Shown here: piece by piece, positions 31,440-39,466 of the stretch | Numbering within the stretch: position 1 is the stretch's first letter | Layout: the number at the start of each line of letters is the position of its first letter | NCBI RefSeq assembly: GCF_020216065.1 | Contig: NZ_JAIWNA010000004.1 | Location: 341,165 to 405,164 of the forward strand | Length of the DNA: 64,000 nucleotides | DNA from: Nocardia rosealba | GTDB lineage: Bacteria > Actinomycetota > Actinomycetes > Mycobacteriales > Mycobacteriaceae | Reading direction: 5' to 3' | Translations under genes and position numbers: made by a program | The notes under the pieces: generated by a model | Databases searched by the model: none | Told to the model about the DNA's origin: nothing | Seen by the model: only the letters and a program-made list of their open reading frames with translations

Positions 31440-32581
31440 GTTACGAAGCAAGGGTTCGCGTCCACGCTGTGCCGGACGGTGCCGCCGGATCTCACCTTTC
31501 GGAGACCGTGCTCGCCGGGGCCGAACCCATGCCCACTCGGTCGCACGCCACGTCGGGCAGTGGTGCCCGAAGGGTCGCTGCACGCGAATCCCGTTCGGTG
31601 CTCGGTCGCCGCGGCGCATCTCCGCGGTCACGGGTGTCGCCGGGGGCTGGATTCCGGGGCGCTCCACGCATCGCAGGACTGGCACTCGTCGTCATCGCGT
31701 TGCTCGCGTCGATCACCGCGTGCGGCACGGGCGGCGACCGCAGCGGAATCATGGTGACCACCAACATCCTCGGTGACCTGACCAAGGCCGTCGTCGGCGA
31801 CACCGCCGAGGTGACGGTGCTGATGCAAGCGGGGACCGATCCGCATTCGTTCGGCATCTCCGCACGTCAGGCCGCCGATATCGAACGATCCGCACTGGTC
31901 GTGCACAACGGCCTCGGGCTCGAGGAAGGCGTGGCCCGGCACGTGCAGGCGGCCGCGTCGGCAGGTGTGCCGACGCTGGCGGTCGCCGAGCGGGCCGACC
32001 CGATCACCTACACCTCCGACGAATCCGCCGGTCAGCCCGACCCGCATTTCTGGACCGACCCGGCGCGGGTGCGCAAAGCCGTCGAGGCGATCAGCGCCGA
32101 AGTCATCGCGCGGGTCGACGGCATCGACGCCGAGGCCGTGCGCGCCAACACCGCCCGCTACGTCGGCGAACTCGACCAGCTGGACCGATGGATGACCGAC
32201 CGGTTCGCGGCGATCCCGCCCGAACGCAGGCAGTTGGTCACCGACCACCACGTCTTCGGCTATCTCGCACAGCGATTCGGGTTCACCGTGATCGGCGCCG
32301 TCATCCCCAGCGGCACCACCCTCGCGTCCCCGAGTGCCTCGGACCTCGACGACCTCGCCACTGCCATCCGCACCGCCGGGGTGCACACGATCTTCGCCGA
32401 TTCGGCCGCGCCCGACCGCCTTTCGCGTGTCCTGGCCGAGCATGCGGGCCTGCAGGTGCAGGTAGCCGCTCTGCACACCGAATCGCTCACCGAACCCGGC
32501 GGCGGCGCCGCGACCTATCTCGAGATGGCGCGCGCCAACACCGAGGCCATCGCCCGCGGCTTATCCGGGCCGACAACGTAA
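31436..32581 (+). CDS. aztC: Zinc ABC transporter substrate-binding lipoprotein
   Basis: This 381-residue (from the coupled GTG) cluster A-I metal-binding protein has a lipoprotein signal LALVVIALLASITACGTGG with Cys near residue 90. Conserved parts are MVTTNILGDLTKAVVGD, AGTDPHSFGIS (first metal His), VVHNGLGLEEG, PDPHFWTDP (second His), LVTDHHVFGYLAQRFGF (third His) and IFADSAAP (Asp). It captures extracellular Zn2+ and passes it to AztB. The GTGA overlap with aztB favours the listed start, but a GTG at 31634 would give a normal short lipoprotein signal. The intervening 66 codons look unlike a natural leader, so the true start is uncertain. Confidence 0.88.
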   Translation: MSYEARVRVHAVPDGAAGSHLSETVLAGAEPMPTRSHATSGSGARRVAARESRSVLGRRGASPRSRVSPGAGFRGAPRIAGLALVVIALLASITACGTGGDRSGIMVTTNILGDLTKAVVGDTAEVTVLMQAGTDPHSFGISARQAADIERSALVVHNGLGLEEGVARHVQAAASAGVPTLAVAERADPITYTSDESAGQPDPHFWTDPARVRKAVEAISAEVIARVDGIDAEAVRANTARYVGELDQLDRWMTDRFAAIPPERRQLVTDHHVFGYLAQRFGFTVIGAVIPSGTTLASPSASDLDDLATAIRTAGVHTIFADSAAPDRLSRVLAEHAGLQVQVAALHTESLTEPGGGAATYLEMARANTEAIARGLSGPTT

Positions 32582-32604
32582 TTCAACAAGAGATGGAGCA
32601 CGAC

Positions 32605-33765
32605 ATGCACAGTCGGTCACGGGCCACCACGATGGTGGCCATGTCCGGGGCGCTCGCCTCGGTGGTAGCGCTCAGCGGTTGCGGCAGCGACGACGTCGAA
32701 ACCCACGACCACGCCCCGGGCGCCGAACCGATCGCCCTCACCTACGACGGCGGCATCTACGTCCTCGACGGCCTGACGCTCGCCCAGGAAGGCGAGGTGA
32801 AGCTCGACGGCTTCAACCGGCTCAACCCCGCGGGCGACGACGACCACCTGATGGTGACCGTCAAGGACAGCTTCCGGGTGTTCGACGCCCACAAGGCGGA
32901 ATTCACCGGCACCGAGTACGCCGCGAGCAAGCCCGGCCACGTCGTGCGGCACGCGGGCAAGACCGTGCTGTTCGCCGACGGAACCGGTGAGGTGACCGTC
33001 GTCGACACCGACAAGATCGACAGCGGCAAGCCCACCGAGGTGTACAAGGCGGCCGCCGCCCACCACGGTGTCGCCGTCGAACTGAGCAACGGGAACCTGC
33101 TGGTCACCCTCGGGACCGAGGATGCGCGGGTGGGCCTGGTCGCCCTCGACAAGGACCGCAAGGAGATCGCCCGCAACGAGGACTGCCCCGGTGTCCACGG
33201 TGAGGCCACCGCCCAGAACGAGACCGTGGTGGTCGGCTGCCAGACCGGTGCCGTGGTCTACCGCGACGGCAAGATCACCAAGGTGACCAGCCCGACTCCC
33301 TACGGCCGCATCGGCAATATGTCGGGCAGTGACGTCTCCCCGATCGTGCTCGGTGACTACAAGCAGGACAAGGAGGCCGAGCTCGAACGGCCGACCAAGA
33401 TCTCGCTGGTGAACACCGCCGACGGCAGCCTGCGCCTGGTCGACATCGGCACCAGCTACTCCTTCCGTTCGCTCGGCCGCGGCCCGCAGGGTGAGGCGCT
33501 CGTGCTCGGAACCGACGGCAAGCTCTACGTCATCGACCCGGTCGCGGGCGCGGTCACCCGCACGATCCCGGTGACCGGTGCCTGGCAGGAACCGCTCGAA
33601 TGGCAGGACGCGCGCCCGACGCTCTACGTCCGTGACGGCATCGCCTACGTCACCGAACCGGCAACCAAGCAGGTCCACCGCGTCGACCTCGCCGAGGGCA
33701 AGATCACCCAGTCGGCCACCCTCCCCGCCGCGCCCAACGAGATCAACGGGGTCTCCGCCCACTAG
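32605..33765 (+). CDS. aztD: Zinc metallochaperone lipoprotein
   Basis: This 386-residue exported protein has a signal ending VVALSGC (lipobox), then ETHDHAPG, a short flexible His/Asp motif like the zinc-loading loop of AztD. Seven or so beta-propeller blades follow (LTYDGGIYVLDGLTL, FRVFDAHKAEFTG, LFADGTGEVTVVDTDK, VVGCQTGAVVYRDGKI, LVLGTDGKLYVIDPVAGAV). In the Azt system AztD hands zinc to AztC. GGAG 6 bases before this ATG decides the start over a Met four codons earlier. It is the last gene of aztB-aztC-aztD and is followed by a repeated palindromic terminator-like element. Confidence 0.88.
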   Translation: MHSRSRATTMVAMSGALASVVALSGCGSDDVETHDHAPGAEPIALTYDGGIYVLDGLTLAQEGEVKLDGFNRLNPAGDDDHLMVTVKDSFRVFDAHKAEFTGTEYAASKPGHVVRHAGKTVLFADGTGEVTVVDTDKIDSGKPTEVYKAAAAHHGVAVELSNGNLLVTLGTEDARVGLVALDKDRKEIARNEDCPGVHGEATAQNETVVVGCQTGAVVYRDGKITKVTSPTPYGRIGNMSGSDVSPIVLGDYKQDKEAELERPTKISLVNTADGSLRLVDIGTSYSFRSLGRGPQGEALVLGTDGKLYVIDPVAGAVTRTIPVTGAWQEPLEWQDARPTLYVRDGIAYVTEPATKQVHRVDLAEGKITQSATLPAAPNEINGVSAH

Positions 33766-33782
33766 AGGCTGCCCGCGCTCGA

Positions 33783-33843
33783 GATCACCACGCTCTGTCG
33801 GCGTTCGGCTTTCGACCGATGCCGCCACCAGAGCGTGGTGATC
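33783..33843. repeat. 61-bp palindromic repeat, copy 1
   Basis: GATCACCACGCTCTG (33783-33797) is exactly inverted at 33829-33843. The interior GCGTT...GATGCCGCCACC is shared with the copy at 57810-57869. It lies between convergent genes (aztD and the serine hydrolase), where it may act as a two-way terminator, but the conserved sequence marks it as a dispersed element. Confidence 0.85.
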
Positions 33844-33855
33844 GTCTGTCCAGGT

Positions 33856-35052
33856 TCAGCGTGTGGCGCAGTCGAGGACAGCGGTGCGGAGGTTGCGGCT
33901 GCGGACGTCGTCGAGGATGGCCATGCCGAGACGATTCATGGTGTAGCCGAAGCCGAGACCTGTTGTGGAGTCGGCGAATCCGAACGAGCCACCGAGACCG
34001 GTTGTGCCGTAGGCGCGTTTGTCCGAGCCGAAGCGGAAACTTCCGCGTGATTTGCGGAAACCCAGGTGGTAGCGGCTCTTGGTGTGCAGGACGAGGTCGG
34101 CGGCGGGGACCGAGTCGACGGCCGGGGCGGCGAGCAGGTCGAGGACGTCGTCGCTGAGGGGGAGTGCGCCGGTGCGCCCGGCCGCCGCGCCGTAGACGCG
34201 GGCCAGCGCGCGGGCGTTGCCGACGCCGTTCATACCGGGCCATTCGATGCCGAGGAACTCGCGACGAGTGGCACGGGCGGGCGCGCCGGGGCGCGGATTG
34301 GTCAGCGCCGCATAGGAATGCCCGCGTTTGGCGTACACCTCAGCGCCGATACGCAGCGGGATGTCGGCGAGTTCGTAGCGCAGGATGTCGAGGCCCTTGG
34401 TCGCCGACAGCTGGGCGACGCGGTCGAGGGACTCGTCTTCGGGCAGCCCGATGAACAGGTCGGCGCCCACCGGTGCCGCGATCTCCTCGGCGAAGAAGCG
34501 ACCGAGACTGCGGCCCGCCGGATCCACGCGGCGCAGCAATTCGCTCTGGTACAGGCCGAGGGTGAGCGCGTGATAGCCGTGCCGGGTGCCCGGTTCCCAC
34601 GTCGGCTTCTGCGCGGCGAGCAGGTCGGCCAGGCTCTCGCGGTCACCGAGTTCGCTCAGCTTCACGATCCGGTCCAGGCCCGACAGACCGGCCTGATGGT
34701 CGATCAGCTGGCGCACGGTGATCCGGTCCTTGCCGTGCGCGGCGAACTCCGGCCAGTACTTCGCGACCGGGGCTTCGTAGTCGAGCAGCCCGCGCGAGAC
34801 GGCGGTGGCGATGGTGAACGCCGACATGCCCTTCGACGACGAGAACACCGGGACGATCGTGTCGCGCTCCCAGGGAACCGCACGGGCGCGGTCGCGATGG
34901 CCCGCCCACAGGTCGACCAGCGGTTCGCTGCCCGCGTAGACGGCGACGGCGGCGCCGATCTCGCCGTGCGAGGTGAAATTGCGGCGGAAAGCGTCGGCGA
35001 CAGGGCCGAAACCGGCCGCCACGTCGCCGTGAACTGATGGTGCGGGACTCAT
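33856..35052 (-). CDS. Beta-lactamase-related serine hydrolase (EstB-like)
   Basis: This 398-residue class C beta-lactamase-fold hydrolase has the S-x-x-K nucleophile motif in VFSSSKGMSAF near residue 72. Other landmarks are LIDHQAGLSGLD, WEPGTRHGYHALTLG (Tyr of the Y-x-x type) and a late GGSFGFADSTTGLGFGYTMNR. There is no signal peptide, so it is probably a cytosolic carboxylesterase (EstB/LpqK-like) rather than a resistance enzyme. It is divergent from another serine hydrolase gene of the same fold at 35084. Substrate unknown. Confidence 0.88.
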   Translation of the reverse strand: MSPAPSVHGDVAAGFGPVADAFRRNFTSHGEIGAAVAVYAGSEPLVDLWAGHRDRARAVPWERDTIVPVFSSSKGMSAFTIATAVSRGLLDYEAPVAKYWPEFAAHGKDRITVRQLIDHQAGLSGLDRIVKLSELGDRESLADLLAAQKPTWEPGTRHGYHALTLGLYQSELLRRVDPAGRSLGRFFAEEIAAPVGADLFIGLPEDESLDRVAQLSATKGLDILRYELADIPLRIGAEVYAKRGHSYAALTNPRPGAPARATRREFLGIEWPGMNGVGNARALARVYGAAAGRTGALPLSDDVLDLLAAPAVDSVPAADLVLHTKSRYHLGFRKSRGSFRFGSDKRAYGTTGLGGSFGFADSTTGLGFGYTMNRLGMAILDDVRSRNLRTAVLDCATR

Positions 35053-35083
35053 GGTGTCGTCGATCGTAGCTACGCTGCCGGAT

Positions 35084-35899
35084 ATGCGTTCGTTGGAGCA
35101 GGTTCAGCAGTGGCCGGTGGCGCACGCCGCGGCTGCCGTGGTCACCGTCGACGGGGTCCACACCACGGGTGAACTCGACCGGGTGTTCCGGCTGGCTTCG
35201 GTCACCAAGCCCCTCGTCGCCTACGCGGCCCTGGTCGCCGTCGAGGAGGGCGCGATCGAACTGGATCAGCCCGCGGGCCCGCCCGGATCGACCGTGCGTC
35301 ATCTGCTGGCTCATACCTCCGGTGTGGCCTTCGCCACACCGGAGGTGATCGCGAAACCGGGTGCCCGCCGCATCTACTCGAGTGCCGGATTCGAACTGCT
35401 CGCCGATTTCCTCACCGAAAGCACGGGCATCCACTTTCCGGACTATCTGCACGAGGCGGTATTCGAACCACTCGGCATGCGCGACGCTGTTCTGGAAGGG
35501 TCGGCGGGGCATGCGGGACGCGCGAGCCTTCGTGACCTGACACTATTCGCCACCGAGTTGCTGACACCCGAATTGATATCTCGGCAAACACTCGACGAGG
35601 CCACCTCCGTGCAATTCCCCGACCGCGACGGAGTGCTGCCCGGATACGGCTCCCAGCGGCCCAACGACTGGGGTCTCGGCTTCGAAATACGTGACGGGAA
35701 AACCCCGCACTGGACCGGTCATTCCAATTCGCCGCGCACCTACGGGCACTTCGGTCAGTCCGGGACGTTCCTGTGGGTCGACCCCGAAATAGGGGTAGCC
35801 ACGATCGGTTTGAGCGACGAGAATTTCGGCGACTGGGCAAGAACCGCGTGGCCGAAATTTAGTGATTCCGTGATCGCAGAGACACATAACACGCAGTGA
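35084..35899 (+). CDS. Beta-lactamase-fold serine hydrolase
   Basis: This 271-residue compact class C-type hydrolase has the nucleophile motif RLASVTKPLVAY (S-x-x-K), HLLAHTSGVAF, a YSSAGFELLADFL segment giving Y-S/A-x, and the closing HFGQSGTFLWVDP (H-x-G-like). Length is at the short end of the fold but all active-site blocks are present. A -10-like TACGCT at 35071-35076 lies 7 bases before the ATG, so the message is probably leaderless. That decides this start over the in-frame Met at 35051, which would overlap the divergent gene. Peptidase or esterase role unknown. Confidence 0.85.
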   Translation: MRSLEQVQQWPVAHAAAAVVTVDGVHTTGELDRVFRLASVTKPLVAYAALVAVEEGAIELDQPAGPPGSTVRHLLAHTSGVAFATPEVIAKPGARRIYSSAGFELLADFLTESTGIHFPDYLHEAVFEPLGMRDAVLEGSAGHAGRASLRDLTLFATELLTPELISRQTLDEATSVQFPDRDGVLPGYGSQRPNDWGLGFEIRDGKTPHWTGHSNSPRTYGHFGQSGTFLWVDPEIGVATIGLSDENFGDWARTAWPKFSDSVIAETHNTQ

Positions 35900-36000
35900 G
35901 GTAACACCCGCAACATCGCTCACTTCGCCTACACTCGCACCACACCAGTCCGACGGACCGTTGGGGAAGACGCTCCTTGTCGAGGCTGGAGGTGTTGGTA

Positions 36001-36528
36001 GTGCGCGCATCGAGTCAGTTCGCTGACGCGACGGCAGGTGTGGTCTACATCCACTCCTCGCCCGCCGCGTTGTGTCCGCACATCGAATGGGCACTGTCCA
36101 CCGCGCTTTCCACGCCGGCGAAACTGCGCTGGACGGCGCAGCCCGCCGACGGACAGCTGCGCGCCAGCGGTGACTGGATCGGCCCCGTCGGAACCGCCGC
36201 CCGGATAGCCCAATCATTGCGTGCCTGGCCGGTTCTGCGGTTCGAAGTCACCGAGGACCCCAGCGAAGGCGTGGACGGCGAACGCTACAGTTTCGTCCCC
36301 GCCCTCGGCCTCTGGCACGGCTCCACCGGCGCCAACGGCGACGTGATGCTCGGCGAAATGCGATTACGCGCCCTCCTCCAAGCCGCCACCGAACTGAGCA
36401 CCTTCGACCTCGGCGCCGAAATCGACCGTGCCCTCGGCACCGCCTGGGACGAGGACCTCGAAGCCTTCCGCCAGGGCACCGACTGCACCGGCGCCGAAGT
36501 CACCTGGCTGCGCCGCCACGTCGGCTGA
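36001..36528 (+). CDS. DUF3145 domain protein
   Basis: This 175-residue conserved actinobacterial protein has signature segments VVYIHSSPAALCPHIEWALS, LRWTAQPADGQLRASGDWIGP, GTAARIAQSLRAWPVLRFEV, FVPALGLWHGSTGANGDVMLGE and GTAWDEDLEAFRQG. GGAGGT 9 bases upstream fixes the GTG at 36001. An in-frame TTG 24 bases earlier would put the RBS inside the gene. The family is nearly universal in mycolata and streptomycetes but has no assigned function. It stands alone here. Confidence 0.9.
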   Translation: MRASSQFADATAGVVYIHSSPAALCPHIEWALSTALSTPAKLRWTAQPADGQLRASGDWIGPVGTAARIAQSLRAWPVLRFEVTEDPSEGVDGERYSFVPALGLWHGSTGANGDVMLGEMRLRALLQAATELSTFDLGAEIDRALGTAWDEDLEAFRQGTDCTGAEVTWLRRHVG

Positions 36529-36599
36529 GCACCACTTCTTTTCGGAATTTCGGCGCCTGTGCCGAGACCTCCGAGCTCCTTGCCCCACAGCGTCTTCCA

Positions 36600-37145
36600 T
36601 CAGAACTCGGTCGGACAGTAGACGCGGCAGCGTGCGCCGGGACCGTGGGTGAGGCCGGGATAGTTGTTCACTCGGTGCCAAGCGGCTGTGTCCGGGGCGC
36701 TCTCGATGAAGGCCTGATGCGCTTCCGGGGCGGTCCAGTCGGAGTAGTTGAGGACCGAATCGCCGTGCGTCGAGAGGTGCTGGGAGAGGAGGCCTTCGAC
36801 GGGGTGGGATCGGAGTGCTTCGGCGAGGAGATCGGTCCAGGTGGTGGCATCATGCTCGGTCGGGAAGGTGAAGGTGGTGACGACCGTGCAGGCGGTGGCG
36901 CCGTCGGGGGCGAAGATCAGGCTGTGGCGGGGGCGGAACGCGGTGGTGGCGGCGGGTGGGATCGTCCAGAGTTCCTGGGTGATTACGGCGGTGCCGCGCA
37001 GGTCGAGGAGAACGGTGACGGCATCAAGTCCGGGTGGCAGGTCGCGTTCGGCGAGTCGTGCCGCCACGGATTGCTGGTGTTCGAGGTCGTCGACCTGGTG
37101 GCGGGTGAGGACGATACCGGCGAGATCGGGGTGGGAGAGGTTCAT
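36600..37145 (-). CDS. Antibiotic biosynthesis monooxygenase (ABM)-type protein
   Basis: This 181-residue protein has two ferredoxin-like halves. Halves carry LPPGLDAVTVLLDLRGTAVITQELW and a C-terminal ABM-like block with LSQHLSTHGDSVLNYSDWTAPEAHQAFIES. The VLNYSDW-x-x-x-E-AHQAF pattern is typical of quinol/polyketide monooxygenases that work without cofactor. Its ATG overlaps the stop of the MFS exporter by 4 bases, so both are made together, possibly to oxidise and export a quinone-like compound. Substrate is inferred only. Confidence 0.75.
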   Translation of the reverse strand: MNLSHPDLAGIVLTRHQVDDLEHQQSVAARLAERDLPPGLDAVTVLLDLRGTAVITQELWTIPPAATTAFRPRHSLIFAPDGATACTVVTTFTFPTEHDATTWTDLLAEALRSHPVEGLLSQHLSTHGDSVLNYSDWTAPEAHQAFIESAPDTAAWHRVNNYPGLTHGPGARCRVYCPTEF

Positions 37146-38614
37146 CGTTGCTCCATATCGGTGAGGTCGTCGCGGAGGAAGCAGGCGAGGACGAAGGCGA
37201 GGGCAGCGCACAGACCCGCTGCCAGGAAGGCATCGATGACGCTCGCGGTGACCGGGGCGCGCAGAGCGTGCCGGACCGGTTCGGGCAGAGTCGTGAGATC
37301 GGTGTGCTCGAGCTCGGGCAGCCCGGTCAGATGTCGTGCGTAGAGTGCGCCGAGCAGGGAAATGCCGAGGGAATTACCGAGATTGCGGGCCAGCATGGCG
37401 GTGGCACCGGCCGCGCCGATGTCGTCGAGGCCGACACTGTTCTGCGCGATGACAACGGTGAGCTGCATGAAACACCCCATGCCCGCACCCGTCGCCAGCA
37501 TTCCGGCGACCACCGGCAACCATCCGCTGTCGACGTCCAGTGACGCCAGGACAGCCATGCCGAGGGTCATCGCCGCCGCGCCGACGACCGGATACACGCG
37601 GAACCGCCCGCTCTTCGATACCGCCGCACCTACCACGGGCGCCACGACCAGCATCCCGCCGAGCAGTGGCAGCATCAGCAGCCCGGATCCGGTGGCCGAA
37701 CGGCCCTGCGCGATCTGCTGATAGAGCGGCAGGAATGTCACCGCGCCGAACATGACCAGGCCGCTGAGGAATCCGAGCACCACGGCGATCGTGAAATTAC
37801 GTTCGCCGAACAGCTGCGGCGGAACCACAGGATCGCTCGCCCGCCGCTCCCAGCGCAGAAAGAACACCGCACCGACAGCCGTTGCCAGCGACAGCAGCAG
37901 CACCGGAAGTGAGGCCAACGCCCACGTGCGACCGGCTGCCGAGGCGAGCACGGTGATGCCGACGATGCACACGCTGAGCGCCACCATCCCGACCACGTCC
38001 ACGCGCACGGAATCCCGGGTGCTCGGCGGCAACCGCAGCTGCGTCACCAGCAGGATCAAGGCCACCGCGCCGAGCGGCAGGTTCAGGTAGAACGCCCACC
38101 GCCACCCGATGCTGTCGGCGCACCACCCACCGATCAGCGGTCCGCTCACGATGGCGAGCGGCATGATGATCGCCATCAGCCCCTGCACCTTCGCCCGCTG
38201 TCGCGGCGGGAACAGCACGCCGACGATCGCTATCCCGCCGACGAGCAACCCACCCGCACCCAGCCCCTGGAGCGCGCGAAACCCGATGAGCTGCGGCATG
38301 TTCCGGGCCGCCCCGCACAACGCCGACCCGATCAGGAAGATCGTGAACGCGGCGATGAAGACGTTCTTACGGTCGTAGAGGTCGCCGAGTTTGCCCCAGA
38401 TCGGCGTGGTCACCGCCGTGGTGAGCGCGAACGAGGTGACCACCAGCGACAGATCCGCGAGCCCGCCGAGCTCACCCGCGATGGCGGGCAGCGCGGTGCC
38501 GACGATGGTGAAGTCGAGATTGGCGACGAGGAAGGCGATGACAAGCCCGCTCATCGCGGCGAATATCCGGGCGGGCGGACCCTTCTCCAGGGCGGTGGCG
38601 GGTTCGATCGACAT
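37142..38614 (-). CDS. DHA2-family MFS drug exporter
   Basis: This 490-residue protein with about 14 membrane helices has the motif A-like sequence GKLGDLYDRKNVF, the DHA2 start LVIAFLVANLDFTIVGTALPAI, motif C-like LAIVSGPLIGGWCADSIGWRWAFYLNLPLGAVAL, and LDDIGAAGATAMLARNLGNSLG near the end. It belongs to the EmrB/QacA proton-coupled multidrug exporters. AGGAG lies 8 bases before the ATG. It is divergent from a TetR repressor, with repeated GTACnnCGTAGAC elements in the gap, and is coupled to the ABM gene. This is a classic drug-responsive exporter unit. Confidence 0.92.
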   Translation of the reverse strand: MSIEPATALEKGPPARIFAAMSGLVIAFLVANLDFTIVGTALPAIAGELGGLADLSLVVTSFALTTAVTTPIWGKLGDLYDRKNVFIAAFTIFLIGSALCGAARNMPQLIGFRALQGLGAGGLLVGGIAIVGVLFPPRQRAKVQGLMAIIMPLAIVSGPLIGGWCADSIGWRWAFYLNLPLGAVALILLVTQLRLPPSTRDSVRVDVVGMVALSVCIVGITVLASAAGRTWALASLPVLLLSLATAVGAVFFLRWERRASDPVVPPQLFGERNFTIAVVLGFLSGLVMFGAVTFLPLYQQIAQGRSATGSGLLMLPLLGGMLVVAPVVGAAVSKSGRFRVYPVVGAAAMTLGMAVLASLDVDSGWLPVVAGMLATGAGMGCFMQLTVVIAQNSVGLDDIGAAGATAMLARNLGNSLGISLLGALYARHLTGLPELEHTDLTTLPEPVRHALRAPVTASVIDAFLAAGLCAALAFVLACFLRDDLTDMEQR

Positions 38615-38627
38615 GCCCAACTCCTGT

Positions 38628-38658
38628 GTACGTCGTAGACTGTGTGTACAACGTAGAC
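38628..38658. promoter_or_regulatory. Direct-repeat operator between MFS exporter and TetR gene
   Basis: GTACGTCGTAGAC (38628-38640) and GTACAACGTAGAC (38646-38658) are direct repeats 18 bases apart, with a further GTGTACAC at 38670-38676. They lie between the divergent exporter and regulator starts and probably bind the TetR protein. Confidence 0.55.
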
Positions 38659-38722
38659 TCAAGATTGCGGTGTACACAAGGCTGTTAGGGTGAGCCGGAC
38701 CGTGACCACGAAGGAGTGAGCC

Positions 38723-39439
38723 TTGGCGAAAGCGGATGGGACCATCTGGGAGCGACTCGGTCGCTCGCCCGCCGAGCAACGCGCTCCGCTGAGCCATGAC
38801 CGCCTCGCGTCCGCCGCCATCGAAATGGCCGACCTGCACGGTCTCGACGCCCTGTCCATGCGCAAACTCGCCGAGCACCTAGGCGTCACCGCCATGGCGC
38901 CCTACCGCTACATCTCCGGCAAAGACGACCTCTTCGAACTGATGGTGGACACAGTCCACGCCGACATCGCCCTGCCCGCCACGGCGGGCAACTGGCGGGA
39001 AACGTTGGGGGCCTATGCCGAGCAGGTCCGCGAGATCACTTTGCGTCACCCTTGGCTCGCGCAGATCTTCGCGCGCCTGCCCGGCGTGCTCACCCCGCGC
39101 ATGGCCGATATCGCCGAGCAGGTCCTCGCCTCCATGGACGCTGTCGATGCCGATGTCGACGCGAAAATGGCGATGCTCGCGGGCGTCACCGCTTTCACTC
39201 ACGGTGCGGCCGCCGCGGAGGTCGCCCAACATCAGTTGATGGGGCGCCGCGGCTGGACCAGCGACGACGACGTCCGCAGCGCCTACCACCCCTACATGGC
39301 CGAACTCACCGCCACCGGCCGCCATCCCCACCTGGTCGACTATCTCGTCGGCGGGTCCAACCAGGACACCGCCGAGTGGCAGTTCCGTTTCGGGCTGGAG
39401 TGCTTGCTCGACGGCATCGCCACGAAACTGCCGCGCTGA
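38723..39439 (+). CDS. TetR family regulator of the MFS exporter
   Basis: In this 238-residue protein, the DNA-binding helix-turn-helix SHDRLASAAIEMADLHGLDALSMRKLAEHLGVTAMAPYRYISGKDDLFELMVD spans about residues 24-75. The C-terminal ligand domain is like TetR_C class 11 (TLRHPWLAQIFARLPGVLTPR). The start is TTG at 38723, supported by AAGGAG 8 bases upstream. The exporter gene is divergent with repeated elements between, so it most likely represses the MFS-monooxygenase operon and itself until a drug binds. Confidence 0.9.
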   Translation: MAKADGTIWERLGRSPAEQRAPLSHDRLASAAIEMADLHGLDALSMRKLAEHLGVTAMAPYRYISGKDDLFELMVDTVHADIALPATAGNWRETLGAYAEQVREITLRHPWLAQIFARLPGVLTPRMADIAEQVLASMDAVDADVDAKMAMLAGVTAFTHGAAAAEVAQHQLMGRRGWTSDDDVRSAYHPYMAELTATGRHPHLVDYLVGGSNQDTAEWQFRFGLECLLDGIATKLPR

Positions 39440-39466
39440 GATGTCGTCGCCGGCGGCGGTGAGGGG

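Noticed and set aside
29418..31685. Very long open frame on the minus strand, opposite aztB and extending the aztA frame
   Set aside because: It is antisense to clear permease and propeller coding sequence. Its translation is Arg/His/Asp-rich shadow sequence without motifs, and the ABC ATPase has a normal start at 29417.
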